This document shows positions 15,701 to 20,092 of a DNA stretch of 20,092 nucleotides, piece after piece. The position numbers and the translations under genes are program-made. The first letter of the stretch is position 1; each line of letters starts with the position of its first letter. The stretch spans positions 1 through 20,092 of the forward strand of contig JAFGJS010000024.1 in the NCBI GenBank assembly GCA_016928995.1, given 5' to 3'. The notes under the pieces were generated by a model. That model was not told the DNA's origin. It saw only the letters and a list, made by a program, of their open reading frames with translations, and did not search any database. The DNA comes from Candidatus Sumerlaeota bacterium. Its GTDB lineage: Bacteria > Sumerlaeota > Sumerlaeia > JAFGJS01.

Positions 15701-16158
15701 CCCATGCGCGCGGCCAGCGGAATCACCAGCTCCAGCGTCCCCGTCACGCCCAGCACCACGTTCGTGCGCTCCGGATCGAACGCGCGGCCGTCCGGACCAT
15801 AGTTCGCATCACGCAGCGCCTCGCGCGCCATCATCATCCCCAACAGCTGCGTCGTGTCCGTCCCTTCCAGCGCGTTCGGCGGCATCCCGAACGCCATCGG
15901 ATCGAAATCGACCGGATTCAAAAACCCGCCCTTGTGCGCGTAAGCCTTGTCGCGCGCCTTCTTGTCCTCCGCGTAATAATCCGCCGGATCCCAATGCGTG
16001 TCCGGCGGCACGTCCGTGATCGCGTCCACGCGCCGTTTGATCAGCGACCAATACTCCTCCAGCGAATCCGCCTTCGGAAACCGGCACCCGATCCCCACAA
16101 TCGCCAACGGCTCAAACCGCGTTGCATTTTTCGATGATGTTTGCTTTTCTTTGCTCAT
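9757..16158 (-). CDS. pfaA-like: PfaA-like iterative polyketide/fatty-acid synthase, KS-AT-ACP-ACP-KR-DH
   Basis: This 2133-residue multidomain synthase resembles PfaA of PUFA/secondary-lipid synthases. KS spans about 15-470: Cys219 in DAACGSA, His354 in HEAHGTGT, His394 in SQIGHAKAAAG, plus PfaA-like FMYMCFSKTPA and ERDGDKIYAVIKG. AT spans about 585-890: FPGQGSQ, Ser687 in GHSYGE, His791. A Gln-rich coiled linker (about 1005-1065) and a TS/TGP repeat linker follow. ACP1 has Ser1164 and ACP2 Ser1260, both in LGIDSIKRVEIL. KR spans about 1540-1810: SGGGRGVT, Ser1718-1720, Tyr1732, Asn1736. The C-terminal hotdog DH has His1865 in HVLDGKAVAP and Asp2038/Gln2042 in DCGFQ. Canonical marine PfaA has about five ACPs and is longer. 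ATG 16158 is chosen because the KS starts just after it and GAGG lies 4 bases upstream. The longer frame overlaps pfaD. Active sites all look intact, but the product is unknown. Confidence 0.9.
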   Translation of the reverse strand: MSKEKQTSSKNATRFEPLAIVGIGCRFPKADSLEEYWSLIKRRVDAITDVPPDTHWDPADYYAEDKKARDKAYAHKGGFLNPVDFDPMAFGMPPNALEGTDTTQLLGMMMAREALRDANYGPDGRAFDPERTNVVLGVTGTLELVIPLAARMGYPRWRRALRDAGVPDDAAADAIQRISESYVEWQESSFPGLLGNVAAGRIASDLDLGGTNCVCDAACGSALSAINLASMELLTRRCDVALTGGIDTFNDIFMYMCFSKTPALSPSGHARPFSADSDGTTLGEGVGLIVIKRLEDAERDGDKIYAVIKGLGTSSDGKGQAIYEPSVRGQERALRRAYECADVSPETIELHEAHGTGTKVGDAIEARTLTKVFAEYSPRKEWCALGSVKSQIGHAKAAAGAAGLIKAALALSNKVIPATLKVEQPHEAVAAGTTPFYVNTDKRPWLPSADHPRRASVSAFGFGGSNYHCVLEEYKPEKAKADWDGGELIAAWSADSVDGIKAQLNALPQTDDWKIVRRLAASSRKKFDASAQCRLVMALERDKDDWSKRIAAALKQLEAQPDARRWSTPDGTYFGSGQLEGKVAALFPGQGSQYCGMLKDVVCQFPAALNAIAAANAAFAQAAPDADTRLSDWIYPVPAFDKETEKSQAAALTATSVAQPALGAASFAALAVLREFGLEPQLTAGHSYGELSALCASGAFDEAALIRLSRKRGELMASGGGDKGGMIAVRARLEDVEQALNEEKLDLIIANKNAPEQCVISGATAELDKAEAALKQRKLKGVRLPVAAAFHSSLVSDACAPFLEALKREAFGEPRCAVFANATAEEYPVDANASRELLASQLGRPVEFVREIEAMHAAGARVFVEIGPGKVLSGLADSILQGQDCVTLSVDASRGRRSGTYDLGCALAQLAALGCAVDLQKWDAEAQTQEEFEALPKPKFTVKICGANYVKPKEQRPPSPRKLETSGASGAVALAPKQEFDTRGSLMSQTTGSNPAETPQPPANNATLQDALRLTQENLAALKSMQQQTAQLHQQFLANQQASAQAFQALIEQQRAILQTAVGNPLGSAPQQQFAAPQTSLTSLTSPTGLTGPTGPTIPAAPTAPAAPPQTKTPPAAPEPPAAESAALQTVTKTLLAVIAEKTGYPEEMLELDMGLDSDLGIDSIKRVEILSALQERLPELPPVQPEEMGRLRTLGDIVARLSEADLSASAAPVAEGEAKGESLEKIKITLLAVIADKTGYPAEMLELEMGLDSDLGIDSIKRVEILSALQEQLPELPPVQPEELGRLQTLGDIVNRLSQSNGNGTARSVAPRTSAKEEAQPAPAAQQAEPALVRKALRAVTADGALDAEALALTDGAVVWIGGDAELGAALAGLFKAAGAHAEIIELNNTELQPPETLAGLVLAAPASGADDAFLLGAFRAAQHCAAALRKSGGNGGAFFTTASRLDGMFGLGDLEANSEPLSGALAGLAKTAGHEWPQTSCRALDVAPGIGADAAAEWIVQRALHRGITECGLSASDETTLTLCDEAFDAERPLPLGPSDVVVISGGGRGVTAECAVALAEASKATIVLLGRSAAPEDEADWLKALDDAASIKKALLERAEGKPTPKELEAQCRRIMASREIRATLARIEASGAKAIYLSVDVRDAKALTAALEQIRAQAGPVTALIHGAGVLADKLIEDKTPEDFDAVYGVKVEGLRNLLAAIGDDPLKTMALFSSSTGRFGRRGQADYAMANEALNKIAQAEALRRPDCRVAALNWGPWNGGMVTPELARVFEAEGIGLIGLRAGAELLVRELSLAPDDAAVEVVVLGAMQNDSALMSPESAGNVAQPPSAVQAVVSADASLKLAYERAVTLEDYPFLRSHVLDGKAVAPAAIMFEWLGHAALHANPGMKLLGFNNLQVLKGVILNGADPAHVRFFTGKARKQGKQFFVPVEAQGIAANGRTPLYYRAEAVLSQRYSRSAPAPFEAERAPYGKALDAIYRPDSLFHGEALQGIREMLGCSEQGIAARVACAPEPKEWIAQPLRKSWLADPLALDCGFQLMTLWSRETLGHASLPVSVAEYRQFRAAFPADGVELRVRVNDFTPHRAAADMDFVDASNGECVAILRGYECVIDASLDAAYARNELELAAK
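10651..10677 (-). repeat. Palindromic dispersed repeat, copy 2, in frame in the synthase
   Basis: CACAGCCG (10651-10658) and CGGCTGTG (10663-10670) form a perfect 8-bp stem, followed by CCACATT. 26 of 27 bases match the intergenic copy at 123-149. On the coding strand it encodes VAQPPSAV at residues 1829-1836, in the linker between the KR and DH domains. The unit is 27 bp, nine codons, so it keeps the frame. Confidence 0.75.
12869..12922 (-). repeat. 9-bp tandem array GTCGGACNN, in frame in the synthase
   Basis: Six consecutive 9-bp units: GTCGGACCA twice, GTCAGACCT, GTCGGACTC, GTCAGACTT, GTCAGGCTC. Read on the coding strand the array gives the SLT/SPT/GPT tripeptide linker (about residues 1080-1097) between AT and ACP1. 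The same unit makes an intergenic array at 4898-4933. Confidence 0.8.
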
Positions 16159-16160
16159 TA

Positions 16161-16191
16161 TTCCTCTGCGTCTTTGCGCTTTTGCGTTAAA
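16161..16191 (-). repeat. Dispersed repeat AACGCAAAGACGCAGAG, copy 2
   Basis: The reverse complement reads TTTAACGCAAAAGCGCAAAG then ACGCAGAGGAA, closely matching 3621-3653. It fills almost the whole 38-bp gap between pfaD and the synthase gene. Its terminal GAGG is the apparent ribosome-binding site for the ATG at 16158. Confidence 0.75.
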
Positions 16192-16196
16192 TATAT

Positions 16197-17888
16197 TCAG
16201 ATGCCAATCCACGCCTCTATTTGCTCCACCGTCGCCGGCCGAACCTGCGCCATTTTCGCCGGAACCACAATCCCCTGTTGCCGCAACACGTTCAACCGCG
16301 TGATCACCGCCGCGCCGAACAATAAATTCAGCGCCACGTCCACCGCCTTGCGTCCTTCCACCGGCTCTAAATGGCTGCCCTTGGCCCACTCGTTGAACGC
16401 CCCCATCGCCGGACCGCACCACACCTGGTAATCCATCTGCCGCCCGGCACGGCCCTCATTCGCCCAGGTGCTCGCCTGACCCAGGTACGAACGAAACACC
16501 AGCGCCAGCTTGTGCTTCGGATCGCGCTCCGCCCGCTCCACCTGGCTCGGATCGCGTTGCAGGAAAAACTCCCGCGTCCCGGCCCACGCCTCGTCAAACG
16601 GCATTTGGAAAAATTGCTTCTCCAGCTTCGCCCGCTCCGGCGCCGGAATCTCGTCCAGCGAATCGTACTGGCGATACAGCTCGTATAGCCGCTGCCCGCG
16701 CATGGCGAACATCGTCCCGCGCTTCAGCACCTGCACCTGCACGCCCATCTCGAACATGTCCGCCGCCGGCGCCATGATCACGTCCGCCTGCTCCGCCTGT
16801 TGCAGCATCCGCCGCACCGCGTCGCACGTGCCGGACTCCACACACGCCTGATTCACCGAACCGGTGACGATATACGCCGCGCCCATCGCGAACGCCGCGG
16901 CGGCCGCTTCCGGCGCGCCGATCCCGCCGCCCAGCCCCACACGCAGCCGCTCCGCATAGCCGTATTGCTCCTGCAGCCGGTCGCGCAACGCCATGAACGC
17001 CGGCAGCATCGCCAGCGCCGGACGATTGTCCGTGTGCCCGCCCGAATCCGCCTCGGCCGTGATGTCCTGCGCCATCGGAATCTCGCGCGCCAGCACCGCC
17101 TGATCCTGCGTGATGTCCCCGCGCCGCACAAGCTCGCGGAGCAAATCCTCCGGCGGCGGCGAGAAAAATTTCGTCGCCACCTCGATCCGCGACACCTTCG
17201 CGATCACCCGGTTCGGCGCCACGATGCGACCGTCCGCGTCGCGATAAATCCCGCTCACGCGATACTTCACCACCGGCATCGTCAGCCCCAGGTACGCCGC
17301 CGCCTCCGCGCAACGCACGCCTCGATGCAAATATAAATCCACCGTCGCCAGCTCATGCGCCGGTTCGTTCGGACTATGAATCAAATTAAAACCATACGGA
17401 TGCCCGCCGTTGTCCAGCTCGGACTGAATGCGGTCAACCGCCTGCTCGATCCGCTCAACCGCCTGCCCTGCCGCGCCGTAAAACGACAGCAGCCCGGCCC
17501 GGCCCAGCGCGATGGTCAACACTTCCGAATTGATCCCGTTGGCCATGCCCCCGGCTACGTAGGCGAACTTCAAACCATGATCCGCGCAGAACGTCGCATC
17601 GCCCAGCGCCGTCAGCGGACACGCCGGAATCACGCCCAGCGCCGGTTCGCCATCCCCCGCGCCGGCGCCCAGCGTCGCCGCGCCGCCGCAAGCCAGCGCC
17701 GCGCCGCCATCCGGCCGTTGCAGGATGTACAGCAACTCCCCGACTCGCCGCAACGCCCCGGCCTGCGCATCCGCATCCTCGAAAACCGACCCGCCGCCGT
17801 TCGCCTGCCAGCGCCCGATCGGCTCGCGCATCCCCGCCGCCGCCTGCGCCAAGCCACCTTGGTCAATCGCCTGTTGCGCTGAATTCAA
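16197..17888 (-). CDS. pfaD: PfaD-type enoyl reductase
   Basis: This is a trans-acting FMN enoyl reductase of the PfaD/nitronate-monooxygenase TIM-barrel type, which reduces enoyl-ACP intermediates of Pfa-like synthases. With the TTG start it has 563 residues. Recognisable blocks are GVIPACPLTALGD (85-97), GMANGINSEVLTIALGRAG (114-132), GFNLIHSPNEPAHE (166-179), ADSGGHTDNRP (280-290), the FMN-phosphate loop GLGGGIGAPEA (318-328) and YIVTGSVNQ (339-347). A C-terminal helical region (about 405-560) carries RAGRQMDYQVWCGPAMG, as in other PfaD proteins. I prefer TTG 17888 because AAAGGA lies 6 bases upstream. ATG 17954 would add 22 residues translated across a palindrome and has no good ribosome-binding site. 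The gene is first in the operon, with 38 bp to the synthase. Confidence 0.9.
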   Translation of the reverse strand: MNSAQQAIDQGGLAQAAAGMREPIGRWQANGGGSVFEDADAQAGALRRVGELLYILQRPDGGAALACGGAATLGAGAGDGEPALGVIPACPLTALGDATFCADHGLKFAYVAGGMANGINSEVLTIALGRAGLLSFYGAAGQAVERIEQAVDRIQSELDNGGHPYGFNLIHSPNEPAHELATVDLYLHRGVRCAEAAAYLGLTMPVVKYRVSGIYRDADGRIVAPNRVIAKVSRIEVATKFFSPPPEDLLRELVRRGDITQDQAVLAREIPMAQDITAEADSGGHTDNRPALAMLPAFMALRDRLQEQYGYAERLRVGLGGGIGAPEAAAAAFAMGAAYIVTGSVNQACVESGTCDAVRRMLQQAEQADVIMAPAADMFEMGVQVQVLKRGTMFAMRGQRLYELYRQYDSLDEIPAPERAKLEKQFFQMPFDEAWAGTREFFLQRDPSQVERAERDPKHKLALVFRSYLGQASTWANEGRAGRQMDYQVWCGPAMGAFNEWAKGSHLEPVEGRKAVDVALNLLFGAAVITRLNVLRQQGIVVPAKMAQVRPATVEQIEAWIGI

Positions 17889-17909
17889 AAAAGTTCCTTT
17901 CCGCTGTAG

Positions 17910-17927
17910 GGTGGGCCTTGGCCCACC
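17910..17927. repeat. Perfect palindrome GGTGGGCC-TT-GGCCCACC in the pfaD leader
   Basis: GGTGGGCC (17910-17917) and GGCCCACC (17920-17927) are exact reverse complements two bases apart. In the pfaD transcript the hairpin would end about nine bases before the AAAGGA ribosome-binding site. Similar GTAGGGTGGGC palindromes are, from memory, common dispersed repeats in several phyla. No second copy is seen here. Confidence 0.6.
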
Positions 17928-18180
17928 ATGTTTCTTGAATTGCCGCATCGCCATGTGAAATGCAGTTGCCCCAACCGTGAGAGAGGGCTCGGATGCGGAT
18001 AATACTTACGAAAGCCGCTTGAAAACCGTTTTGCACGACCACCCTTCGCGAAAGCAAAAAAATATTGCCGCCGCTGAATGGATCGAACTGATGAGTATGC
18101 CGGTTCAAACCCGAACGCTCAACGAAAAAACGACGCCTCAAACGGACTCCACAACCGGCGCTGACAAGTTAGACTGGTTC

Positions 18181-18288
18181 GCAGAATTCCTTATGTTTTC
18201 AATTCAGTGCCTCGACCGTGAGGGAGCGGCCCAACTGGCGTTGCAGCAAGGGTTTGCGGACCGCTCCCTCACTGTCGCGGCACTGATT
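18181..18288 (+). repeat. 108-bp palindromic repeat element, copy B (intergenic)
   Basis: Ungapped partner of 8753-8860. Its stem is longer than in copy A: CGACCGTGAGGGAGCGGCCC pairs with the segment ending CTCACTGTCG over 20 bp with two mismatches, around a loop of about 22 bases. It sits in the gene-free region and so may represent the less-altered form. Confidence 0.8.
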
Positions 18289-18498
18289 ATAATGGTTCAT
18301 CGAAAATAGATACAAGCATGCAGAACAGTCTTGTGAATATCTCATCGCAAGCGTGTTTGGGATTAAGCGCATACTCGAACTAAAATGCAGCCGATGCCAC
18401 ATACCAAATAACCGCTCCAGTTTAGGGTGGACAATGCGCGCCCATTCGCCATTAATCGCCGTAGATTAATCTGAGTGACAGATGTTGCGCGCCTAACG

Positions 18499-18607
18499 CT
18501 TTGGACTGCGGCGGCCATGCCGCCGCCTTAGTCAAACGGCTGGACGCAAAGCTATTTCGGAAGATCTTTCCGGACCAAGGCGCAGGCACGGCCTGCGCGC
18601 TCCAAAG
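18499..18607. repeat. Multi-hairpin element closed by CTTTGGA/TCCAAAG
   Basis: An outer 7-bp stem CTTTGGA (18499-18505) / TCCAAAG (18601-18607) encloses three hairpins. These are GCGGCGGC-CAT-GCCGCCGC (18508-18526), CGGAA-GATCT-TTCCG (18558-18572) and GCGCAGGC-ACG-GCCTGCGC (18580-18598). All stems are perfect. No second copy is in the window. It does not read as a tRNA. Confidence 0.6.
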
Positions 18608-18674
18608 AAACACTCCCTGCGTAACATCAGTGAGCTAAAATATCCAGCCTTCAGCAAAGCACAAAGGCAGCGCG

Positions 18675-19970
18675 ATGCGGTTCACGGCGGACCTGCACAT
18701 CCATTCGCATTTCTCGCGAGCCACGAGCAAGAGCCTCAATTTCGAGCAACTGACCCGCTGGGCTCAGCTTAAGGGCATCCATGTCATCGGCACGGGCGAC
18801 GTCTCGCATCCCGGCTGGCTCGCGGAGATCAAACAAAAACTCGATCCCGCCGAGGAGGGCCTGTTTCAACTCAAGCCCGAACTCGCCCGCGCCGTCGAGG
18901 ACGAAGTCTTTCCCGTTTGCCGCAATCCCGTGCGCTTTTTGCTCGCCGGAGAAATCAGCAACATCTACAAGAAAAACGGCAAGGTGCGCAAAGTCCACCA
19001 CGTCGTCTTCATGCCCTCGCTGCTAGCCGCGGAAAAGTTCCAGGCCAGCCTCGAAAAAATCGGCAACATCCGCTCCGACGGGCGGCCGATCCTCGGCCTT
19101 TCCTCGCACGACCTGCTGGAAACCGTGCTCGAGACCGATCCGCAGGCCTGCCTCATCCCCGCGCACGTCTGGACGCCCTGGTTCGCGCTCTTCGGCTCCA
19201 AATCCGGCTACGACGACATCGAGGAATGCTTCGAAGACCTGACGCCGCACATCTTCGCGCTCGAAACCGGACTCTCCTCCGATCCGCCGATGAACTGGCG
19301 CGTCCCTGCGATCGACCAATACACGCTGGTCTCGAACTCCGACGCCCACTCGCCGGAGAAACTCGCGCGCGAAGCCAATCTGTTCGACACCGAGCTCTCC
19401 TATCCCGCGATCTTCGAAGCCCTGCGCGCCAATGACGGCAAGACTTTCCTCGGCACGATCGAATTTTTTCCCGAAGAAGGCAAGTATCACCTCGACGGCC
19501 ATCGCAAATGCGGCGTGCGCTGGAAGCCCGCCATGACGCTGGAGCACAACGGCCTGTGCTCCGCCTGCGGACGCCCCGTGACGGTAGGCGTGATGCATCG
19601 CGTGGAGCTGCTCGCCGGTCGCCCGGAAAGCGAATATCCTTCGGATCGGCAGCCCTTCCACAGCCTGATCCCGCTGCCCGAAGTTTTGGGCGAGATTTAT
19701 CAAGTCGGCCCGGCGTCCAAGCGCGTCCGGCAAGCATACATGCAGCTGCTCGCCGAGTTCGGCCCGGAGCTGACCATTTTGCGCCAAACGAATATTGAGG
19801 ATTTGGAGCGCTCCGGCGGCAAGTTGCTCGCCGAAGCCATCGCGCGCATGCGCCAGGGCCACGTCCGCCTCGACGCCGGCTATGATGGCGAATTCGGCGT
19901 GATCAAACTCTTCGACGAAGCCGAACGCCACGCCCTCGCCAATCCGGGCCAGCTGGATTTATTTGAATGA
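18675..19970 (+). CDS. EndoQ-like PHP-domain DNA repair endonuclease
   Basis: The 431-residue protein matches the endonuclease Q/TIGR00375 type of PHP protein. Archaeal EndoQ nicks DNA 5' of deaminated bases and abasic sites. The metal-binding PHP motifs are visible: ADLHIHSHFSRA (His8, His10), Glu93 in AGEISN, His108-His109, AHVWTPWFALFGSKSGYDDIEECF (163-186) and SNSDAHSP (220-227). A zinc-finger-like stretch (Cys279, Cys295, Cys298, possibly His308) follows, then a helical C-terminal region. The last residues are GQLDLFE, and QLDLF at 426-430 is the consensus bacterial sliding-clamp-binding motif. AAAGG lies about 7 bases before the ATG. It is transcribed away from the pfaD operon. Older annotations may call it a 'PHP domain' or 'UvrD-related' protein. 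Substrate specificity is inferred from the family. Confidence 0.88.
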   Translation: MRFTADLHIHSHFSRATSKSLNFEQLTRWAQLKGIHVIGTGDVSHPGWLAEIKQKLDPAEEGLFQLKPELARAVEDEVFPVCRNPVRFLLAGEISNIYKKNGKVRKVHHVVFMPSLLAAEKFQASLEKIGNIRSDGRPILGLSSHDLLETVLETDPQACLIPAHVWTPWFALFGSKSGYDDIEECFEDLTPHIFALETGLSSDPPMNWRVPAIDQYTLVSNSDAHSPEKLAREANLFDTELSYPAIFEALRANDGKTFLGTIEFFPEEGKYHLDGHRKCGVRWKPAMTLEHNGLCSACGRPVTVGVMHRVELLAGRPESEYPSDRQPFHSLIPLPEVLGEIYQVGPASKRVRQAYMQLLAEFGPELTILRQTNIEDLERSGGKLLAEAIARMRQGHVRLDAGYDGEFGVIKLFDEAERHALANPGQLDLFE

Positions 19971-19975
19971 TCGAT

Positions 19976-20007
19976 CTCGCGCAGAGCCGCGAAGACGCGG
20001 AGAGATT
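19976..20007 (+). repeat. Dispersed repeat CGCGAAGACGCGGAGA, diverged copy 3
   Basis: TCTCGCGCAGAGCCGCGAAG followed by ACGCGGAGAGA lies just after the EndoQ-like stop. It shares the AAGACGC-GAGA core with 3621-3653 and 16161-16191 but is more GC-rich, so it may be a sister subfamily. The last 85 bases of the window (20008-20092) show no gene. Confidence 0.5.
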
Positions 20008-20092
20008 GTCCAGCCCCCTTTTCGAGGTCCATTTGAAATGAGAGAATTTCTACTTGTTTCTTGTTTTCGTCTCCTTGCAAACTGCATTGGCC

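Larger units (their letters stand above)
17889..18674. other. Gene-free, repeat-rich region between pfaD and the EndoQ-like gene
   Basis: 786 bp with no gene I can support. It holds the GGTGGGCC palindrome, copy B of the 108-bp element, and a multi-hairpin element at 18499-18607. The divergent promoters of the pfaD operon and the EndoQ-like gene must lie here. TATTAT on the minus strand (18004-17999) is a possible -10 for pfaD, but no good -35 accompanies it. A 110-codon plus-strand ORF at 17977-18309 ends within the 108-bp element and looks accidental. Confidence 0.6.

Noticed and set aside
16159-16422. Upstream start for the synthase adding 88 residues
   Set aside because: It would overlap the 3' end of pfaD in another frame and translate the AACGCAAAGACGCAGAG repeat. 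The KS homology begins just after ATG 16158.
17977-18309. 110-codon open frame on the plus strand
   Set aside because: No ribosome-binding site or recognisable family, and its last third is copy B of the 108-bp repeat. Probably accidental.
18499-18607. Cloverleaf-like fold as a tRNA
   Set aside because: About 109 bases with GC-rich perfect arms, no TTCGA-type T-loop, no 3' CCA context and no anticodon-loop arrangement.
19880-20080. 66-codon open frame on the minus strand at the window end
   Set aside because: It runs antisense into the EndoQ-like gene and through the CGCGAAGACGCGGAGA repeat. No protein features.

Overview
The window suggests a Gram-negative, GC-rich bacterium. KdsB (Kdo activation for lipopolysaccharide), a lipobox-bearing glycine-zipper protein and a periplasm-facing L,D-transpeptidase all imply an outer membrane. 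Several families of short palindromic or 9-bp tandem repeats recur between and inside genes. From memory only, this repeat flora resembles genomes of the Planctomycetota/Verrucomicrobiota/Kiritimatiellota group. No rRNA or other marker gene is present, so the phylum is not established.

Layout. Bases 1-74 are the last codons of an IS5-like transposase. mutY (152-1249, minus) diverges from an L,D-transpeptidase gene that sits behind a near-consensus sigma-70 promoter. A same-strand run follows: L,D-transpeptidase, hisG, a small conserved hypothetical gene, kdsB, pyrG and a family-4 uracil-DNA glycosylase gene. It ends at a probable terminator near 7583-7626. A 334-bp gene-free stretch packed with repeats leads to a two-CDGSH iron-sulfur protein gene, a glycine-zipper lipoprotein gene with a good terminator, and an alpha/beta hydrolase gene whose 5' end contains a repeat element. 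Convergent to the hydrolase is the centrepiece, 9757-17888 (minus). It is a two-gene operon of a PfaD-type enoyl reductase followed by a 2133-residue PfaA-type iterative synthase (KS-AT-ACP-ACP-KR-DH). A 786-bp gene-free, repeat-rich stretch (17889-18674) separates it from an EndoQ-like PHP-domain nuclease gene (18675-19970) whose product ends in a canonical sliding-clamp-binding pentapeptide.

How the genes work together. The left run is mostly housekeeping (cell wall, histidine, LPS sugar, CTP, base-excision repair). KdsB uses the CTP that PyrG makes. MutY, the family-4 glycosylase and the EndoQ-like nuclease all act on damaged or mismatched bases, but they are in separate transcription units. 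The PfaD/PfaA-like pair holds all the activities needed for iterative chain extension with ketoreduction, dehydration and enoyl reduction. It lacks PfaB, PfaC and a phosphopantetheinyl transferase nearby, so it is better read as a compact 'secondary lipid' synthase than as a complete PUFA synthase.

The most unusual theme is repeat invasion. At least eight short repeat families occur. Two lie in frame inside PfaA-like interdomain linkers, one fills the start region of the hydrolase ORF, and one supplies the apparent ribosome-binding site of the synthase gene.
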